Assembly (NCBI RefSeq): GCF_016756535.1
Contig: NZ_AP023247.1
Location: 3,596,501-3,660,500 of the forward strand
Length of the DNA stretch: 64,000 nt
Reading direction: 5' to 3'
Source of the DNA: Mesorhizobium sp. 131-2-1
Lineage (GTDB): Bacteria > Pseudomonadota > Alphaproteobacteria > Rhizobiales > Rhizobiaceae
The notes under the pieces were generated by a model, which searched no databases, was not told where the DNA came from, and saw nothing but the letters and a program-made list of their open reading frames with translations. The position numbers and the translations under genes are program-made. Shown one piece after another: positions 34,885 to 43,728 of this stretch. The stretch's first letter is position 1. Each line of letters starts with the position of its first letter.

Positions 34885-36306
34885 GTGGTTGGAGACGATC
34901 TGGTGCAGCGATTTGGGGCAGGGGCAATCATCGATGGTTTCGAACTGGTCGAACGACTGGCGTCCGGCGGCATGGCCTCGCTCTGGCGCGCAAACAGCCC
35001 GCAGTTCGATTTCCCGCTGGCGTTGAAAGTCCCTTTCCTGGATCCGGGAGGCGATGTCTCCGTCATACTGGGCTTCGAGGCGGAAGAGTTGATCCTCAGG
35101 CGCTTGTCGGGTCCGCATGTACCCCGCTTCGTGGCCTCAGGAAGCCTTTCAGAAATTCCTTTCATAGCCATGGAGTTCGTGACCGGCACAAGCCTGGCGC
35201 AGTTGATCAGCAATGCGCCAATGCCAGCTGACGAGGTCGCGAGGGTCGGCTCCGAAATTGCCAAGGCGCTCGCCGCCCTGCATCGCCAGAAAGTGGTGCA
35301 TCTCGATCTCAAGCCCGAAAATGTCATTCTTGCCGAGCGCGGCGCGGTGCTCCTCGATTTCGGGCTCGCGCGGCATGCAGAGCTTCCCGATCTTCTCGGC
35401 GCGGAAAGCTCCGTGCCGATGGGCTCCGCCGCCTACATGGCACCCGAACAAGTACTCGGCGAAAGAGGCGACCCTGCAAGCGATCTTTTTGCGCTTGGCT
35501 GCATTCTTTACCAGCTGGCAACAGGCGAAGAACCGTTCGGGCGACCAGCGACTTTCGCCGGAATGAAGCGAAGGCTCTACCACGCCCCCAGGCCACCGCG
35601 GGACCTGAACGGAGCCATTCCGCGGTGGTTGGAGGCAATCATACTGCGGTGCATGGAGGTGGACAGGTCCAAGCGATATGTCGACGCCGCTCACGTCCTG
35701 TCCGATCTAAGGAACCCCGATCAGGTGGTGGTGGTGAGGCACCTGCCTCGGAGCAAGGGAATTTGGGCCACGATCCTCGGTCTGTTTCGCAAGACGGACG
35801 ATCGGTCGCTTGTTGGCAAGCCGACGGATTCCAGGCTTCAATCCGGACCGTCGATTGTGTTGGTTGCGGTTGATCTGGCCAATGGGAACGATCCGCTGGC
35901 TAAAGAGGTCTTGAACGAAACCGCGCGCGTCCTTGGCTCGCGACAAGATTCCTGGCTGGCCTGTGTGACGGTTCTGAAGACCGAGATTATCGGCGACACC
36001 CCCACGGTGGACGAGTCGGGCCGTTCGGAATATTTGAAGCGGCTGGTTGCGCTGAAGGATTGGTCCCGTCCGCTACATCTGCCGGAGGATCGCATCAGCT
36101 ATCATGTTCTGGAGGCGGTCAGCCCCGCCGATGCGATCCTCAACTACGCTGAGCACAACGACGTCGGGCATATCGTTGTCGGGGCACGGGCGTCTTCCGC
36201 CATTCGCCGGCATCTCGGCAGTGTTTCTACCAAGGTGGTAGCACAGGCGCTTTGCTCGGTTTCAGTCGTGCGGCTGAAGGCGATAGAGGAACAAGGGCGT
36301 CGGTGA
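34885..36306 (+). CDS. Serine/threonine protein kinase fused to a universal stress protein domain
   Basis: 473 residues from GTG 34885. Kinase domain at 18-285: glycine loop LASGGMASLW, K48 (ALKVP), HLDLKPEN at 139-146 (catalytic D141 and N146; the usual arginine of HRD is leucine), DFG at 158-160, APE at 186-188. A ~35-residue linker with a basic/hydrophobic patch (GIWATILGLFRK) precedes a USP domain (about 323-466) whose end GHIVVGARASSAIRRHLGSVSTKV keeps the G-x-R-x(8)-G-S-V-S ATP loop. The HLD change suggests no activation-loop phosphorylation is required. Soluble and possibly membrane-associated. Confidence 0.88.
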   Translation: MVGDDLVQRFGAGAIIDGFELVERLASGGMASLWRANSPQFDFPLALKVPFLDPGGDVSVILGFEAEELILRRLSGPHVPRFVASGSLSEIPFIAMEFVTGTSLAQLISNAPMPADEVARVGSEIAKALAALHRQKVVHLDLKPENVILAERGAVLLDFGLARHAELPDLLGAESSVPMGSAAYMAPEQVLGERGDPASDLFALGCILYQLATGEEPFGRPATFAGMKRRLYHAPRPPRDLNGAIPRWLEAIILRCMEVDRSKRYVDAAHVLSDLRNPDQVVVVRHLPRSKGIWATILGLFRKTDDRSLVGKPTDSRLQSGPSIVLVAVDLANGNDPLAKEVLNETARVLGSRQDSWLACVTVLKTEIIGDTPTVDESGRSEYLKRLVALKDWSRPLHLPEDRISYHVLEAVSPADAILNYAEHNDVGHIVVGARASSAIRRHLGSVSTKVVAQALCSVSVVRLKAIEEQGRR

Positions 36307-36587
36307 GCCGCTGCGCGCAAGGACCCGCCGGGACGCCGCCTCAGTTTGATAGCAGTCGATTGATTGCCCTTCCCTCTCGACCCGCTCGATGCCCTTGATC
36401 ATGTAAGCGACAACCGTAGCTAGTAGTAATTCTGCCTGTTTGAATGCGTCCTACGGTGAGACTGCGTCGGGCACGATTTCGACGGCCTTTGTCGTCTCGA
36501 CGCCGCCCTGTCGAGCGCAACTACAAGGCCGAGGCCAAAGAAGTACGCAGGTCCACGGCGTAGGCATGGAGCCTTGCATAGATACGC
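36307..36587. other. Non-coding gap between convergent genes
   Basis: 281 bp between the kinase-USP gene and the copper-type ATPase. No gene, terminator-like hairpin with T tract or strict FNR box was seen. A 22-bp stretch around 36470 resembles codons of the ATPase (the VVEIVP segment) at about 20 of 22 positions and may be a tiny relic or chance. Confidence 0.4.
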
Positions 36588-39029
36588 TCATGCGCGGGCA
36601 CCGCTTGGGTGTGCGTGCGCGGGACTTCCGGTCGCCGGCCCGGCGGCGGGCCGGATACCCTCGAGCCTGGTTCGCTTCAGCAGCAGGGCGTTGACGGCCA
36701 CGAGAGCCGAGCTGCCCGACATTGCCAGCGCCGCAAGCTCGGGGCTCAGCAGGAACGGGTAGAACACGCCGGCCGCAATCGGGAAGGCAATGAGATTGTA
36801 TCCGACCGCCCACCACAGGTTCTGATGCATCTTGCGTAGCGTGGCGCGCGAGAGCGTCATGGCACCAACCACATCGTAGGGTTCGCTCTTCATCAGCACG
36901 ATATCGGCGCTTTCGATGGCGACATCAGTGCCTGCACCGATGGCGAACCCGACATCGGCTTGTGTCAGGGCTGGCGCGTCGTTGACGCCATCGCCGACCA
37001 TGCCGACCTTCAGGCCTTGCCCTTGCAACTCCTTGATCTTCTCAGCTTTCTGCCCAGGCAGCACATCGGCCAGAACGATGTCGATGCCGAGCACATTCGC
37101 GATGCGCTTGGCGGTGCCGGCATTGTCGCCGGTGAGCATGGCCACGCGCACACCCTGCTCATGCAGAGTGGCAATCGTTGCAATTGCGGTTGGACGTGGC
37201 GTATCGGCGATCGCGATGAGCCCGAGCAGCTTGTCGGAGCGTGCCACATGGATGACAGTGCGGCCTTCGCCCTTGAGCGTCTCTGCCCTTTCGCCAAGTG
37301 CCAGAAGATTGATCTCATGCTCGTCCATGAGGCGCCGGTTGCCGAGGAAGACCTGGCCTCCATCAATGGTGGCACCGGCGCCCTTGCCCTCGATGTTCAG
37401 AAAGCCAGAAACCTTGGGAAGCTTCAGGTCTCCGGCTCGTTCGACGATGGCGAGGGCCAGCGGATGGTCCGATCCCTGGTCCACTGCGGCTGCGACTTGC
37501 AGAACCTCGTCGGAAGAAACGCCGGCGGCGGGGACGATTTCGACGACCTTGGGCTGACCCATAGTGAGCGTGCCGGTCTTGTCGAACACGATCACGTTGA
37601 GCTTGGTTGCCTCCTCGAGAGCGGCGGCATTCTTGAACAGGATCCCGTTTGTAGCAGCAAGACCGGTGCCGACCATGACAGCCATAGGCGTTGCGAGGCC
37701 GAGCGCATCGGGACAAGCGATGACGAAGACAGTGATAGTCAACGTCATCGCGAAAAGCAGGGGCTGGCCGAGCCACCAGAACCAGACACCGAAGGTCGTA
37801 AGCCCGATGACGATCGCAGCGAGCACCAGCCACTGCGAGGCACGATCGGCGAGCAACTGCGCCGGCGCCTTCGAATTCTGGGCTTCTTGGACCAGCTTGA
37901 CGATCTGGGCAAGGGCAGTGTCGGCACCCACCTTGGTGGAGCGATAGCGCAGCGTCCCGCTCTTGTTGATCGTTGCGCCGATGACCTTGTCCCCGACTTT
38001 CTTGCTCACCGGCATCGACTCACCGGTCAGCATCGATTCATCGATCGTCGACGTGCCTTCGATCACCTCGCCGTCGACAGGTAGCTTGTTGCCGGGCCGC
38101 AGGACCACGATGTCGCCGAGCACGACGTCCGCGGTCGCAACCTCGACCTCCTTGCCATCGCGGAAAACGGAGGCCATGGGCGGGGCAAGATCAAGCAGGG
38201 CTCTGATTGCGGCCGACGCCCCGGCGCGTGCGCGCATCTCGAGCCAGTGGCCGAGCAGGATGAACACGAGAAGGACGCTCGCGGCCTCGTAGAACTGCTG
38301 CCCCTCGAAGAAGAAGGTCGTCCCGACGCTGAACAGGTAGCCGGTGCCGACGCTCAGCACCACAAGCACGGCCATGTTGAGGACGCCGTTGCGCAGCGCC
38401 CGCCAGGCGGCGACCAGAAAGGGCCAGACAGGATAGAGGATCGCGGCGCTGGCGAGGAAAAACATCGCCAGGGCCTCGCTCATCCCGAAAGGTGGATGCA
38501 GCCAGGGCTCACCCAGGCCCATCGGCTCCATGGCGAAGATCGGCAGCGCGAACACCAGGCTGATCAAGAACCGGTTGCGCATGTCCTTGACCATGCCCTG
38601 CATGTCCATGCCGGCGCCGTGTCCCATCTCATGGGCCATGGCATCGTGCGGCGCGTTGGCTGCGACCGTCCCCTGGCCAGTTGTGCCCGACCGGATCATG
38701 GCGGCGCGCCCCCCACGATCGTGCTCGGCGTCATCGTGCCCGGGGTGTCCGGAGGTGGCCCGCGGATGTCCCAGCGGAATCGTTGTGCCGTCGGGAAAGC
38801 AGAGATGCCGGGGCACGGTCTCCCCGCGGCAATGGAAACCGCAAACCTCGATTTCTTTGGCAAGAGTCTCCGGGTTCGTCAGCATTTCATCGAATTCGAC
38901 GGTTGCGGTGGTCGATCCCGCGTTCATCGCGACGCCGGCGACTCCCGGCAGAGGCACCAGACGTTTTTCGACCGCTGCGAAATCCATCATGCCGACAAGG
39001 TCGCGCACTTCTAGATTGACCTTTTTCAT
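36588..39029 (-). CDS. Heavy-metal (copper-type) P1B ATPase
   Basis: 813 residues from ATG 39029 (AGGAG 7 nt upstream). The N-terminus is an HMA-like fold lacking the CxxC metal site (residues 1-65), followed by a His-rich linker (about 88-140: [21 protein letters not shown]). It has eight membrane segments, TGES (335-338), the translocation motif CPD at 439-441 where copper pumps have CPC or CPH, DKTGT at 483-487, an HP motif ([10 protein letters not shown]), and GDGVND. The architecture is CopB-like, with the His-rich region replacing a Cys-based domain. Neighbouring Met-, Cys- and His-rich envelope proteins support copper export, but the CPD site makes the exact ion uncertain. Confidence 0.87.
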   Translation of the reverse strand: MKKVNLEVRDLVGMMDFAAVEKRLVPLPGVAGVAMNAGSTTATVEFDEMLTNPETLAKEIEVCGFHCRGETVPRHLCFPDGTTIPLGHPRATSGHPGHDDAEHDRGGRAAMIRSGTTGQGTVAANAPHDAMAHEMGHGAGMDMQGMVKDMRNRFLISLVFALPIFAMEPMGLGEPWLHPPFGMSEALAMFFLASAAILYPVWPFLVAAWRALRNGVLNMAVLVVLSVGTGYLFSVGTTFFFEGQQFYEAASVLLVFILLGHWLEMRARAGASAAIRALLDLAPPMASVFRDGKEVEVATADVVLGDIVVLRPGNKLPVDGEVIEGTSTIDESMLTGESMPVSKKVGDKVIGATINKSGTLRYRSTKVGADTALAQIVKLVQEAQNSKAPAQLLADRASQWLVLAAIVIGLTTFGVWFWWLGQPLLFAMTLTITVFVIACPDALGLATPMAVMVGTGLAATNGILFKNAAALEEATKLNVIVFDKTGTLTMGQPKVVEIVPAAGVSSDEVLQVAAAVDQGSDHPLALAIVERAGDLKLPKVSGFLNIEGKGAGATIDGGQVFLGNRRLMDEHEINLLALGERAETLKGEGRTVIHVARSDKLLGLIAIADTPRPTAIATIATLHEQGVRVAMLTGDNAGTAKRIANVLGIDIVLADVLPGQKAEKIKELQGQGLKVGMVGDGVNDAPALTQADVGFAIGAGTDVAIESADIVLMKSEPYDVVGAMTLSRATLRKMHQNLWWAVGYNLIAFPIAAGVFYPFLLSPELAALAMSGSSALVAVNALLLKRTRLEGIRPAAGPATGSPAHAHPSGARA

Positions 39030-39115
39030 CAACAGTCTCCTGTGCTTCCTACCGCACTGCCATCGTTGCCATGCAAGCCCTGGTTCGTCGCGGCCCTCGG
39101 AATGTCACAAGCCCG

Positions 39116-39193
39116 ATAGGCAAGGGTCGACATCATGCCGCTCGCCATGCGGTAGAGGCAGTGACAATGGAACGCCCATTTGCCTGTTCTGCC
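39116..39193 (-). pseudogene. Relic of a multicopper oxidase C-terminus (CopA/CumA type)
   Basis: A short open frame encodes TGKWAFHCHCLYRMASGMMS, the hallmark last motif of multicopper oxidases (W-x-F-H-C-H-x(3)-H/Y-x-x-x-G-M) with its type-1 copper Cys, His and Met ligands in place. Nothing upstream of it continues the oxidase: the ICMT-like gene begins immediately. It is therefore the remnant of a deleted multicopper oxidase gene that once stood next to the copper ATPase. Confidence 0.72.
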
Positions 39194-39219
39194 ACCGCCG
39201 GTGATGCGGCCAGCTGCCC

Positions 39220-39894
39220 TCAAGGCGCACGGTGCTCGCCGGAGGAACCGAACAGTCTGTCCACATGTGGAAAGAAGGCGGGCACGCGAGCGGCATAACG
39301 GTCGTATGCGTCGCCGAACTCCTTTCTTGTTTCACGCTCCTCGATGAAGGAAAGCCGCACATACATGGCGACCAGAATGGGAAACATCGCTAGCGTCAGC
39401 AGCGTCGGCCACTGCACGAGGAAGCCCGCCATGACGAGGGCGAAGCCGACATATTGCGGGTGCCGGATGGAGGCATATGGCCCACCCGTTGCGAGCCGAT
39501 TGTGACGCTGCGCTTCGTAAAGCACCCGCCAGGCAGTCGAGATCAGCATGAATCCGCCGCTGATCAGGAAGAAGCTGAGAACGTGAAAGGGGCCGAAATG
39601 CGGATTGAGACGCCAACCGAACATCATCTCCGGCAGGTGACCGGCATCATGCGAGAACCAGTCGATGCCTGGGTATCGTGACTGCAGCCATTCAGAGAGC
39701 AGATAGATCGTCAGGGGGAAGCCATACATTTCGGCGAACAGCGCTGCCAGGAAGGCGCTGAATGCACCAAAGGAGCGCCAGTCACGGCCGGTCCGCGGCT
39801 TGAAGAAGCTGAATGCGAACAGGATGAAAACCGCCGAGTTGATTATCGCCAGGCCCCAGAGGCCGTAGGCGGGAGATTGCTCGACCATGGTCAT
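39220..39894 (-). CDS. Isoprenylcysteine methyltransferase/PEMT-like integral membrane methyltransferase
   Basis: 224 residues with about five membrane segments. The C-terminal half has the ICMT/PEMT signature: LATGGPYASIRHPQYVGF, then EERETRKEFGDAYDRYAARVPAFFP. Such bacterial proteins probably methylate lipid or protein thiol/carboxyl groups with SAM; they recur beside copper ATPases and DUF2933 proteins. It lies just after the multicopper oxidase relic and 39 bp after the DUF2933-like gene in a minus-strand run. Confidence 0.85.
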   Translation of the reverse strand: MTMVEQSPAYGLWGLAIINSAVFILFAFSFFKPRTGRDWRSFGAFSAFLAALFAEMYGFPLTIYLLSEWLQSRYPGIDWFSHDAGHLPEMMFGWRLNPHFGPFHVLSFFLISGGFMLISTAWRVLYEAQRHNRLATGGPYASIRHPQYVGFALVMAGFLVQWPTLLTLAMFPILVAMYVRLSFIEERETRKEFGDAYDRYAARVPAFFPHVDRLFGSSGEHRAP

Positions 39895-39933
39895 GCTCCT
39901 TTGTTGCGAGCGGTGCCATCTTGCGTGCCCGGT

Positions 39934-40200
39934 TCAGTTTTCCTTCTGCCCGCCATGCCCGCGGTGGCCGCCATGCATGAAGACGTGAAGCAGAGGACAG
40001 GCGAGCAGCAGCAGAAACGGGAGGACACCGAAGGTGTGGGCCCGGTGTTCGGTGAGAAGGAAAAACGCGGCGATCAGCAGAAAGGCGATCGTAACAAGGC
40101 CGGTCTTCGACGTCCAAAATCCGCGCGTTCCTGCCTCGACCTCAGCTTCTGGTTCGGACCCGGTCGGCGGACCGGACATGCGGTGTGTGTCGGGGTTCAT
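39934..40200 (-). CDS. DUF2933-like small membrane protein
   Basis: 88 residues. A polar N-terminus is followed by two membrane helices (about 33-48 and 56-72) and a His/Gly-rich end (HVFMHGGHRGHGG), the typical form of DUF2933 proteins. The histidine tail suggests metal binding. It is 20 bp downstream of the preceding membrane protein gene in the copper-associated run, with the methyltransferase 39 bp after it. Confidence 0.75.
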   Translation of the reverse strand: MNPDTHRMSGPPTGSEPEAEVEAGTRGFWTSKTGLVTIAFLLIAAFFLLTEHRAHTFGVLPFLLLLACPLLHVFMHGGHRGHGGQKEN

Positions 40201-40220
40201 GGGTTGGGTTCCTTTGATCG

Positions 40221-40688
40221 CTAGCGGTTGTCATCGCCCGGCATGGCTGACGAAACGTAGGTTTCGAAGGCGAAAGCGACGAGGCTCAGGGTCCAGATCA
40301 GCGCGCAGGCGAGCAGGGGCCATCTGAAGTCGGAGCCAATCGTGAAATTGACCACCGACATCAAGCCGATGGACGACGCTCCTCCGACCACAGCGCCGGC
40401 CACCGCGATCGGGTGGCGCGCTCTGAAAGCGGTGATCGCCAGCGCAATCAGGAGAACGCCAGTGGCGAGAGCGTAGCCGCCGAGCACCTGAAAGACATGC
40501 GTGAGCCACACCGCGAGACGTGGACCGATGGTCTCAATTTCGGCGGCCGAGAGATGCATGTAGCGGATGTCCTCGGGCAGCAGTGGCGGCCTGAGAATGA
40601 TGAAATACAGCCCGATGCCGGCGATTGTCGTCCCCGCCAGCGCAAGGGTTGCGGACGACATCGTCCATGGATTGACTGCAGCTTGCAT
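40221..40688 (-). CDS. Hypothetical integral membrane protein (155 aa)
   Basis: Four predicted membrane helices (about 12-32, 63-85, 93-113, 122-145) with a conserved-looking periplasmic loop RPPLLPEDIRYMHLSAAEIETIGPRL. I recognise no family. It is 18 bp after the DUF5676-like gene and 20 bp before the DUF2933-like gene, so it belongs to the same transcript. Confidence 0.65.
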   Translation of the reverse strand: MQAAVNPWTMSSATLALAGTTIAGIGLYFIILRPPLLPEDIRYMHLSAAEIETIGPRLAVWLTHVFQVLGGYALATGVLLIALAITAFRARHPIAVAGAVVGGASSIGLMSVVNFTIGSDFRWPLLACALIWTLSLVAFAFETYVSSAMPGDDNR

Positions 40689-40706
40689 GAGTGGACCTCG
40701 ACTTGC

Positions 40707-40985
40707 CTAGCGGCGTCCGGTGGCGAGGACGTTGTAGATCGAGGCGTAAAGGACACCAGCCAGCAGCCCGACGATGCCAAGGCCGAGAACGCCGTAGAGA
40801 ACACGGCCGGAGCTCATCGGCACCGTCGATCTAATCGGACCAAGGTCGAGCCCGTGCATGAAGGCGCCGAGGAAATCGAGCGTTGCGTCCGGCCAGATGG
40901 CGAAGGCCAGAGCACAGAGCATGCTCATCAGGGCCAGCGTCACGCTCAGCGCAATGCCGACGGACAGAATGCTGAGTTTGTTCAT
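40707..40985 (-). CDS. DUF5676-like membrane protein
   Basis: 92 residues with two membrane helices (about 9-30 and 66-88). WPDATLDFLGAFMHGLDLGPI in the loop resembles the DUF5676 family, which is often encoded beside copper pumps and DUF305 proteins. It starts 12 bp after the DUF305 gene stop. Function unknown. Confidence 0.72.
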   Translation of the reverse strand: MNKLSILSVGIALSVTLALMSMLCALAFAIWPDATLDFLGAFMHGLDLGPIRSTVPMSSGRVLYGVLGLGIVGLLAGVLYASIYNVLATGRR

Positions 40986-40997
40986 TTGTTCCTCCTG

Positions 40998-41621
40998 TCA
41001 TTTCGCGTGCTGCTTGAGCCATTTCTGCATCGCGGCGATTTCGGCCTGTTGGGCCGCGATGATCTGATTGGCCCAGACCTTGACCCGATCATCCTTGCCG
41101 AAATGCAGGACCGTACGAGCCATATCGATGGCCCCCTGGTGGTGCGGAATCATCGCCTGGACGAAAGCGACATCGGGATCGTCGGACTGGATGCCCTGCA
41201 TCATCGGCCTGTCCATCCGCTTCATGGCCTCAATATAGGCCTTGGAGGACTCGGGCATGTTGGCAGTGTCCATCGGCATGTTCATCATGCCGCCCTGCAT
41301 CATGCCACCCTGGCCGCCCTGCATCATGTCGCCCTGGCCGCCCCGCATCATGCCGCCCTGGTCGCCTTGCATCATGCCGCCCTGCATCATCTGCTGCATC
41401 ATGGGCATCATTTTCTGCATCATGGGCATCATCTTCTGCATCGTGGACATCATCGTCGTGCATTGCTCGGGCAATCCGCCCGGCATCGCACCCGGGGCCG
41501 GTGCCACTGTCTCGGCTTGTGGTGCCTCGGGCGCCGGATGATGCGGATCGGTCTGGGCAAAAGCCGCGCCCGACAGAGTTGCGAATGCGGCAAGCGTGAT
41601 CAATCGATGGTGGGTTTTCAT
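40998..41621 (-). CDS. DUF305 family protein with Met-rich repeat region
   Basis: 207 residues: signal peptide (1-22), a proline/alanine stretch, a methionine- and glycine-rich repeat region (about 55-112; units such as MMPMMQKMMPMM and GGMMQGGQGG), then a ferritin-like DUF305 domain with MIPHHQGAIDMARTVL (about 157-172) and an AAQQAEIAAMQKWL helix. The Met/His pattern suggests periplasmic Cu(I)/Cu(II) binding. The DNA shows matching short direct repeats at 41285-41450. It heads the minus-strand run toward the copper ATPase. Confidence 0.85.
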   Translation of the reverse strand: MKTHHRLITLAAFATLSGAAFAQTDPHHPAPEAPQAETVAPAPGAMPGGLPEQCTTMMSTMQKMMPMMQKMMPMMQQMMQGGMMQGDQGGMMRGGQGDMMQGGQGGMMQGGMMNMPMDTANMPESSKAYIEAMKRMDRPMMQGIQSDDPDVAFVQAMIPHHQGAIDMARTVLHFGKDDRVKVWANQIIAAQQAEIAAMQKWLKQHAK

Positions 41622-41787
41622 GACTGGTTCCTTGTCGTTGGTGTGAACCTGCAGGCGAACTTTGAACGGGTGCTCAAGGCAGCCAGATCGCCGCTGCTGG
41701 TTATGTTCTAGCGGATCGTTCGCGCGTTATGGGGCCCCGACAGACACTGCTGGATTCAACAGTTACTAGGGTTGCGACGGCGCGATA

Positions 41788-42168
41788 TCAGGCCAAGTCC
41801 TGGGGAGGATGCAGGAGGGCCTCGGGGTCGATACCCGTTGCCAGGAACAGCCTTCCTGCCATAAAGCGGATGGCAACCGGCGCATAGTCAAGGACGCCGG
41901 GGTCACTGGCGGAAATGCCCGCAGTACAACAGCCGAAGCCGGTCGCGTGCATGCAATCCGAGCAGTCATCACATGGGGCGCGGTGATTTTCCTGGTCTGT
42001 GGAAGCGACGGGACCCATCACCCTGTGCGAGGCGCTCGCTGCGAGTGTCGCAACGCTAGCAGTGACACCGGCAACAGAGCCCGTTGCAGAAGCCTGCCCG
42101 ATGACACCGCCTGCGATCAGGAGAATCACGGACAGCAGTAACTGAAGCTGAGCCAACGCGATTTTCAT
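41788..42168 (-). CDS. Small exported Cys-rich protein, possibly metal-related
   Basis: 126 residues from ATG 42168; the open frame upstream of it is unlikely to be used. An N-terminal signal/anchor helix (IALAQLQLLLSVILLIAGG) is followed by an Ala/Ser-rich segment and a cysteine cluster, CDDCSDCMHATGFGCC (about 77-92), recalling CopL/DUF2946-like copper resistance peptides. It is separate from (167 bp upstream of) the DUF305 gene. The metal role is inferred from the cysteines and the copper-type neighbours. Confidence 0.6.
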   Translation of the reverse strand: MKIALAQLQLLLSVILLIAGGVIGQASATGSVAGVTASVATLAASASHRVMGPVASTDQENHRAPCDDCSDCMHATGFGCCTAGISASDPGVLDYAPVAIRFMAGRLFLATGIDPEALLHPPQDLA

Positions 42169-42201
42169 ACATTTAATGTAGCCCAAACCGGCATCGCCAC
42201 T

Positions 42202-42215
42202 TTGACGCAAATCAA
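42202..42215 (+). promoter_or_regulatory. FNR/FixK box between the Cys-rich gene and the SRPBCC gene
   Basis: TTGACGCAAATCAA is a strict match. It is 73 bp before ATG 42289 (+) but only 34 bp before ATG 42168 (-), so it more likely serves the SRPBCC gene. Confidence 0.7.
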
Positions 42216-42288
42216 TGCCGCGGCTCCGAGAGAGCGCTTAGTTTGAGGTCTTTCACCCGAGAAACCCGGGATGAACCGGAGGTGAGAT

Positions 42289-42810
42289 ATGCCAGCAATG
42301 TCCCGCTCCACCGAAACTATCGTCGGAATAGAATCCGCGGCCGAGACCTTGTTTGCCTATCTTGATGACCACAGGCATCTGGGTGCCCATATGAGCACCT
42401 CGTCATGGATGATGCTCGGTTCGAAAATGGACTACGAATTCGATGCAGGCGAAGCCCGCTTGATCGGCTCCAAGTTCGGATTCCATGGAAAGATACTTGG
42501 AATTGCGCTGTCCGCCGAACAGGTGGTTACAATCCGGACGCCGCCCAAACTGAAGGTTTGGGAGACCATCGGAGCGCCAAATCTTTGGGTGATCGGCCGC
42601 TATCGCATGGGTTTCGAAATAGTGCCCGAGGCGAGAGGGTCCCGGCTTCGAGTCTTCATCGAATACGACCTGCCGGAAGCGGCACCGTCCCGTTGGCTTG
42701 GCCTGATCTTTGCGAATGCATACGCGCGCTGGTGTACTGGCCGGATGGCGAAAGACGCAGCCCGTTATTTCGCGACGGCGGGGGCTCAGGCAGTCCCTTC
42801 GACAGGCTGA
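42289..42810 (+). CDS. SRPBCC (START-like) family protein
   Basis: 173 residues with the helix-grip pattern of polyketide cyclase/START proteins: [20 protein letters not shown] at the start, alternating strands in the middle and a long C-terminal helix (about 140-165). These bind small hydrophobic ligands; no substrate can be named. The gene's last 25 bp overlap the 3' end of arcC on the opposite strand. Confidence 0.75.
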   Translation: MPAMSRSTETIVGIESAAETLFAYLDDHRHLGAHMSTSSWMMLGSKMDYEFDAGEARLIGSKFGFHGKILGIALSAEQVVTIRTPPKLKVWETIGAPNLWVIGRYRMGFEIVPEARGSRLRVFIEYDLPEAAPSRWLGLIFANAYARWCTGRMAKDAARYFATAGAQAVPSTG

Positions 42811-43727
42811 GCGAGACGAGCGGCGGCTTCGAACCGTGTGCCGCGCTCTCCTCTGACGATTTCGCTGGCATCATCGAGCTTGCCGATCGCTGCAGGTTTG
42901 CCCGTTGCATCAGCGAACTCGACTGCGGCGCTGACCTTCGGCCCCATGGAGCCGGCCGCAAAATCCCGCCCGGATATCTCGGTCGTTGCAACCCGACGGA
43001 GCGCGCGGGCGGTGGCGGTGCCGTAGCCAGCATAGACCGCATCGACATCGGTCAGCATCAGCAGCATGTCGGCCTTCAACTGGCGCGCGAGAAGTGAACT
43101 CGCCAAATCCTTGTCGATAACGGCTTCTACACCGCACAGGCTGCCGTCGTCCCGCGCTATCACCGGGACTCCGCCGCCGCCCGTGCAAATGACGATGACG
43201 CCGCGTTCGACGAGAAACGAAATCACGGAGGCTTCAAGAATCTCCAGCGGCCTGGGCGAGGGCACGACCCGGCGCCACTTATCGACATCGGGCGCGATCT
43301 GCCAGCCGCGTTCGTTGGCAAGCCTATGTGCGGTGTCCTCGTCATAGACCGGGCCGATCGGCTTCGTCGGGTGAGCGAAAGCCGGATCGTACGGGTCGAC
43401 TTTCACCTGCGTCAGCAGGGTCGCGAACAGCCTTTCCTTTAGGAGGTTGCCGAGTTCCTGCTCAATCACATAGCCGATCATGCCGGCGCTTTCAGCGCCA
43501 AGGACGTCGAGTGGGAATGCGCCGCCGTCCGGAACGGCCGCCGCCTGCAGGGCAAGCAGGCCCACCTGCGGGCCGTTGCCATGCGTGACTACAATCGAGT
43601 GCCCTTCGCCGACGAGTGCCCCGAGTACAGATGAGGCGCGCTTGATGTTGGCGCGCTGGTTCTCGGCGGTCATCGGTTCGCCGCGGCGCAGCAGCGCGTT
43701 GCCTCCGAGTGCAACGACAATCAGCAT
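42786..43727 (-). CDS. arcC: Carbamate kinase
   Basis: 313 residues starting at ATG 43727, one base after the arcB stop (TGAGATG). [16 protein letters not shown] at the N-terminus, [14 protein letters not shown] and CTGGGGVPV are carbamate kinase signatures of the amino-acid-kinase fold. The reaction carbamoyl-P + ADP gives ATP, NH3 and CO2, the energy-yielding last step of the arginine deiminase pathway. A much longer open frame upstream lies inside arcB and is not coding. Last gene of arcDABC. Confidence 0.95.
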   Translation of the reverse strand: MLIVVALGGNALLRRGEPMTAENQRANIKRASSVLGALVGEGHSIVVTHGNGPQVGLLALQAAAVPDGGAFPLDVLGAESAGMIGYVIEQELGNLLKERLFATLLTQVKVDPYDPAFAHPTKPIGPVYDEDTAHRLANERGWQIAPDVDKWRRVVPSPRPLEILEASVISFLVERGVIVICTGGGGVPVIARDDGSLCGVEAVIDKDLASSLLARQLKADMLLMLTDVDAVYAGYGTATARALRRVATTEISGRDFAAGSMGPKVSAAVEFADATGKPAAIGKLDDASEIVRGERGTRFEAAARLAQPVEGTA

Positions 43728-43728
43728 C

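Noticed and set aside
36340..36356. FNR-like sequence TTGATAGCAGTCGA
   Set aside because: The right half is wrong, and it lies between convergent genes with no downstream start.
36465..36500. Short similarity to the VVEIVP segment of the copper-type ATPase
   Set aside because: Only about 22 bp and isolated; it could be chance, so it is not called a pseudogene.
39013..39032. TTGAC...ATCAA at the copper ATPase start
   Set aside because: Half-sites are 7 bp apart instead of 4, and it overlaps the start codon.
41280..41460. Short direct repeats considered as a CRISPR or VNTR array
   Set aside because: The repeats are in frame inside the DUF305 gene and encode its Met-rich segment; there are no spacers.
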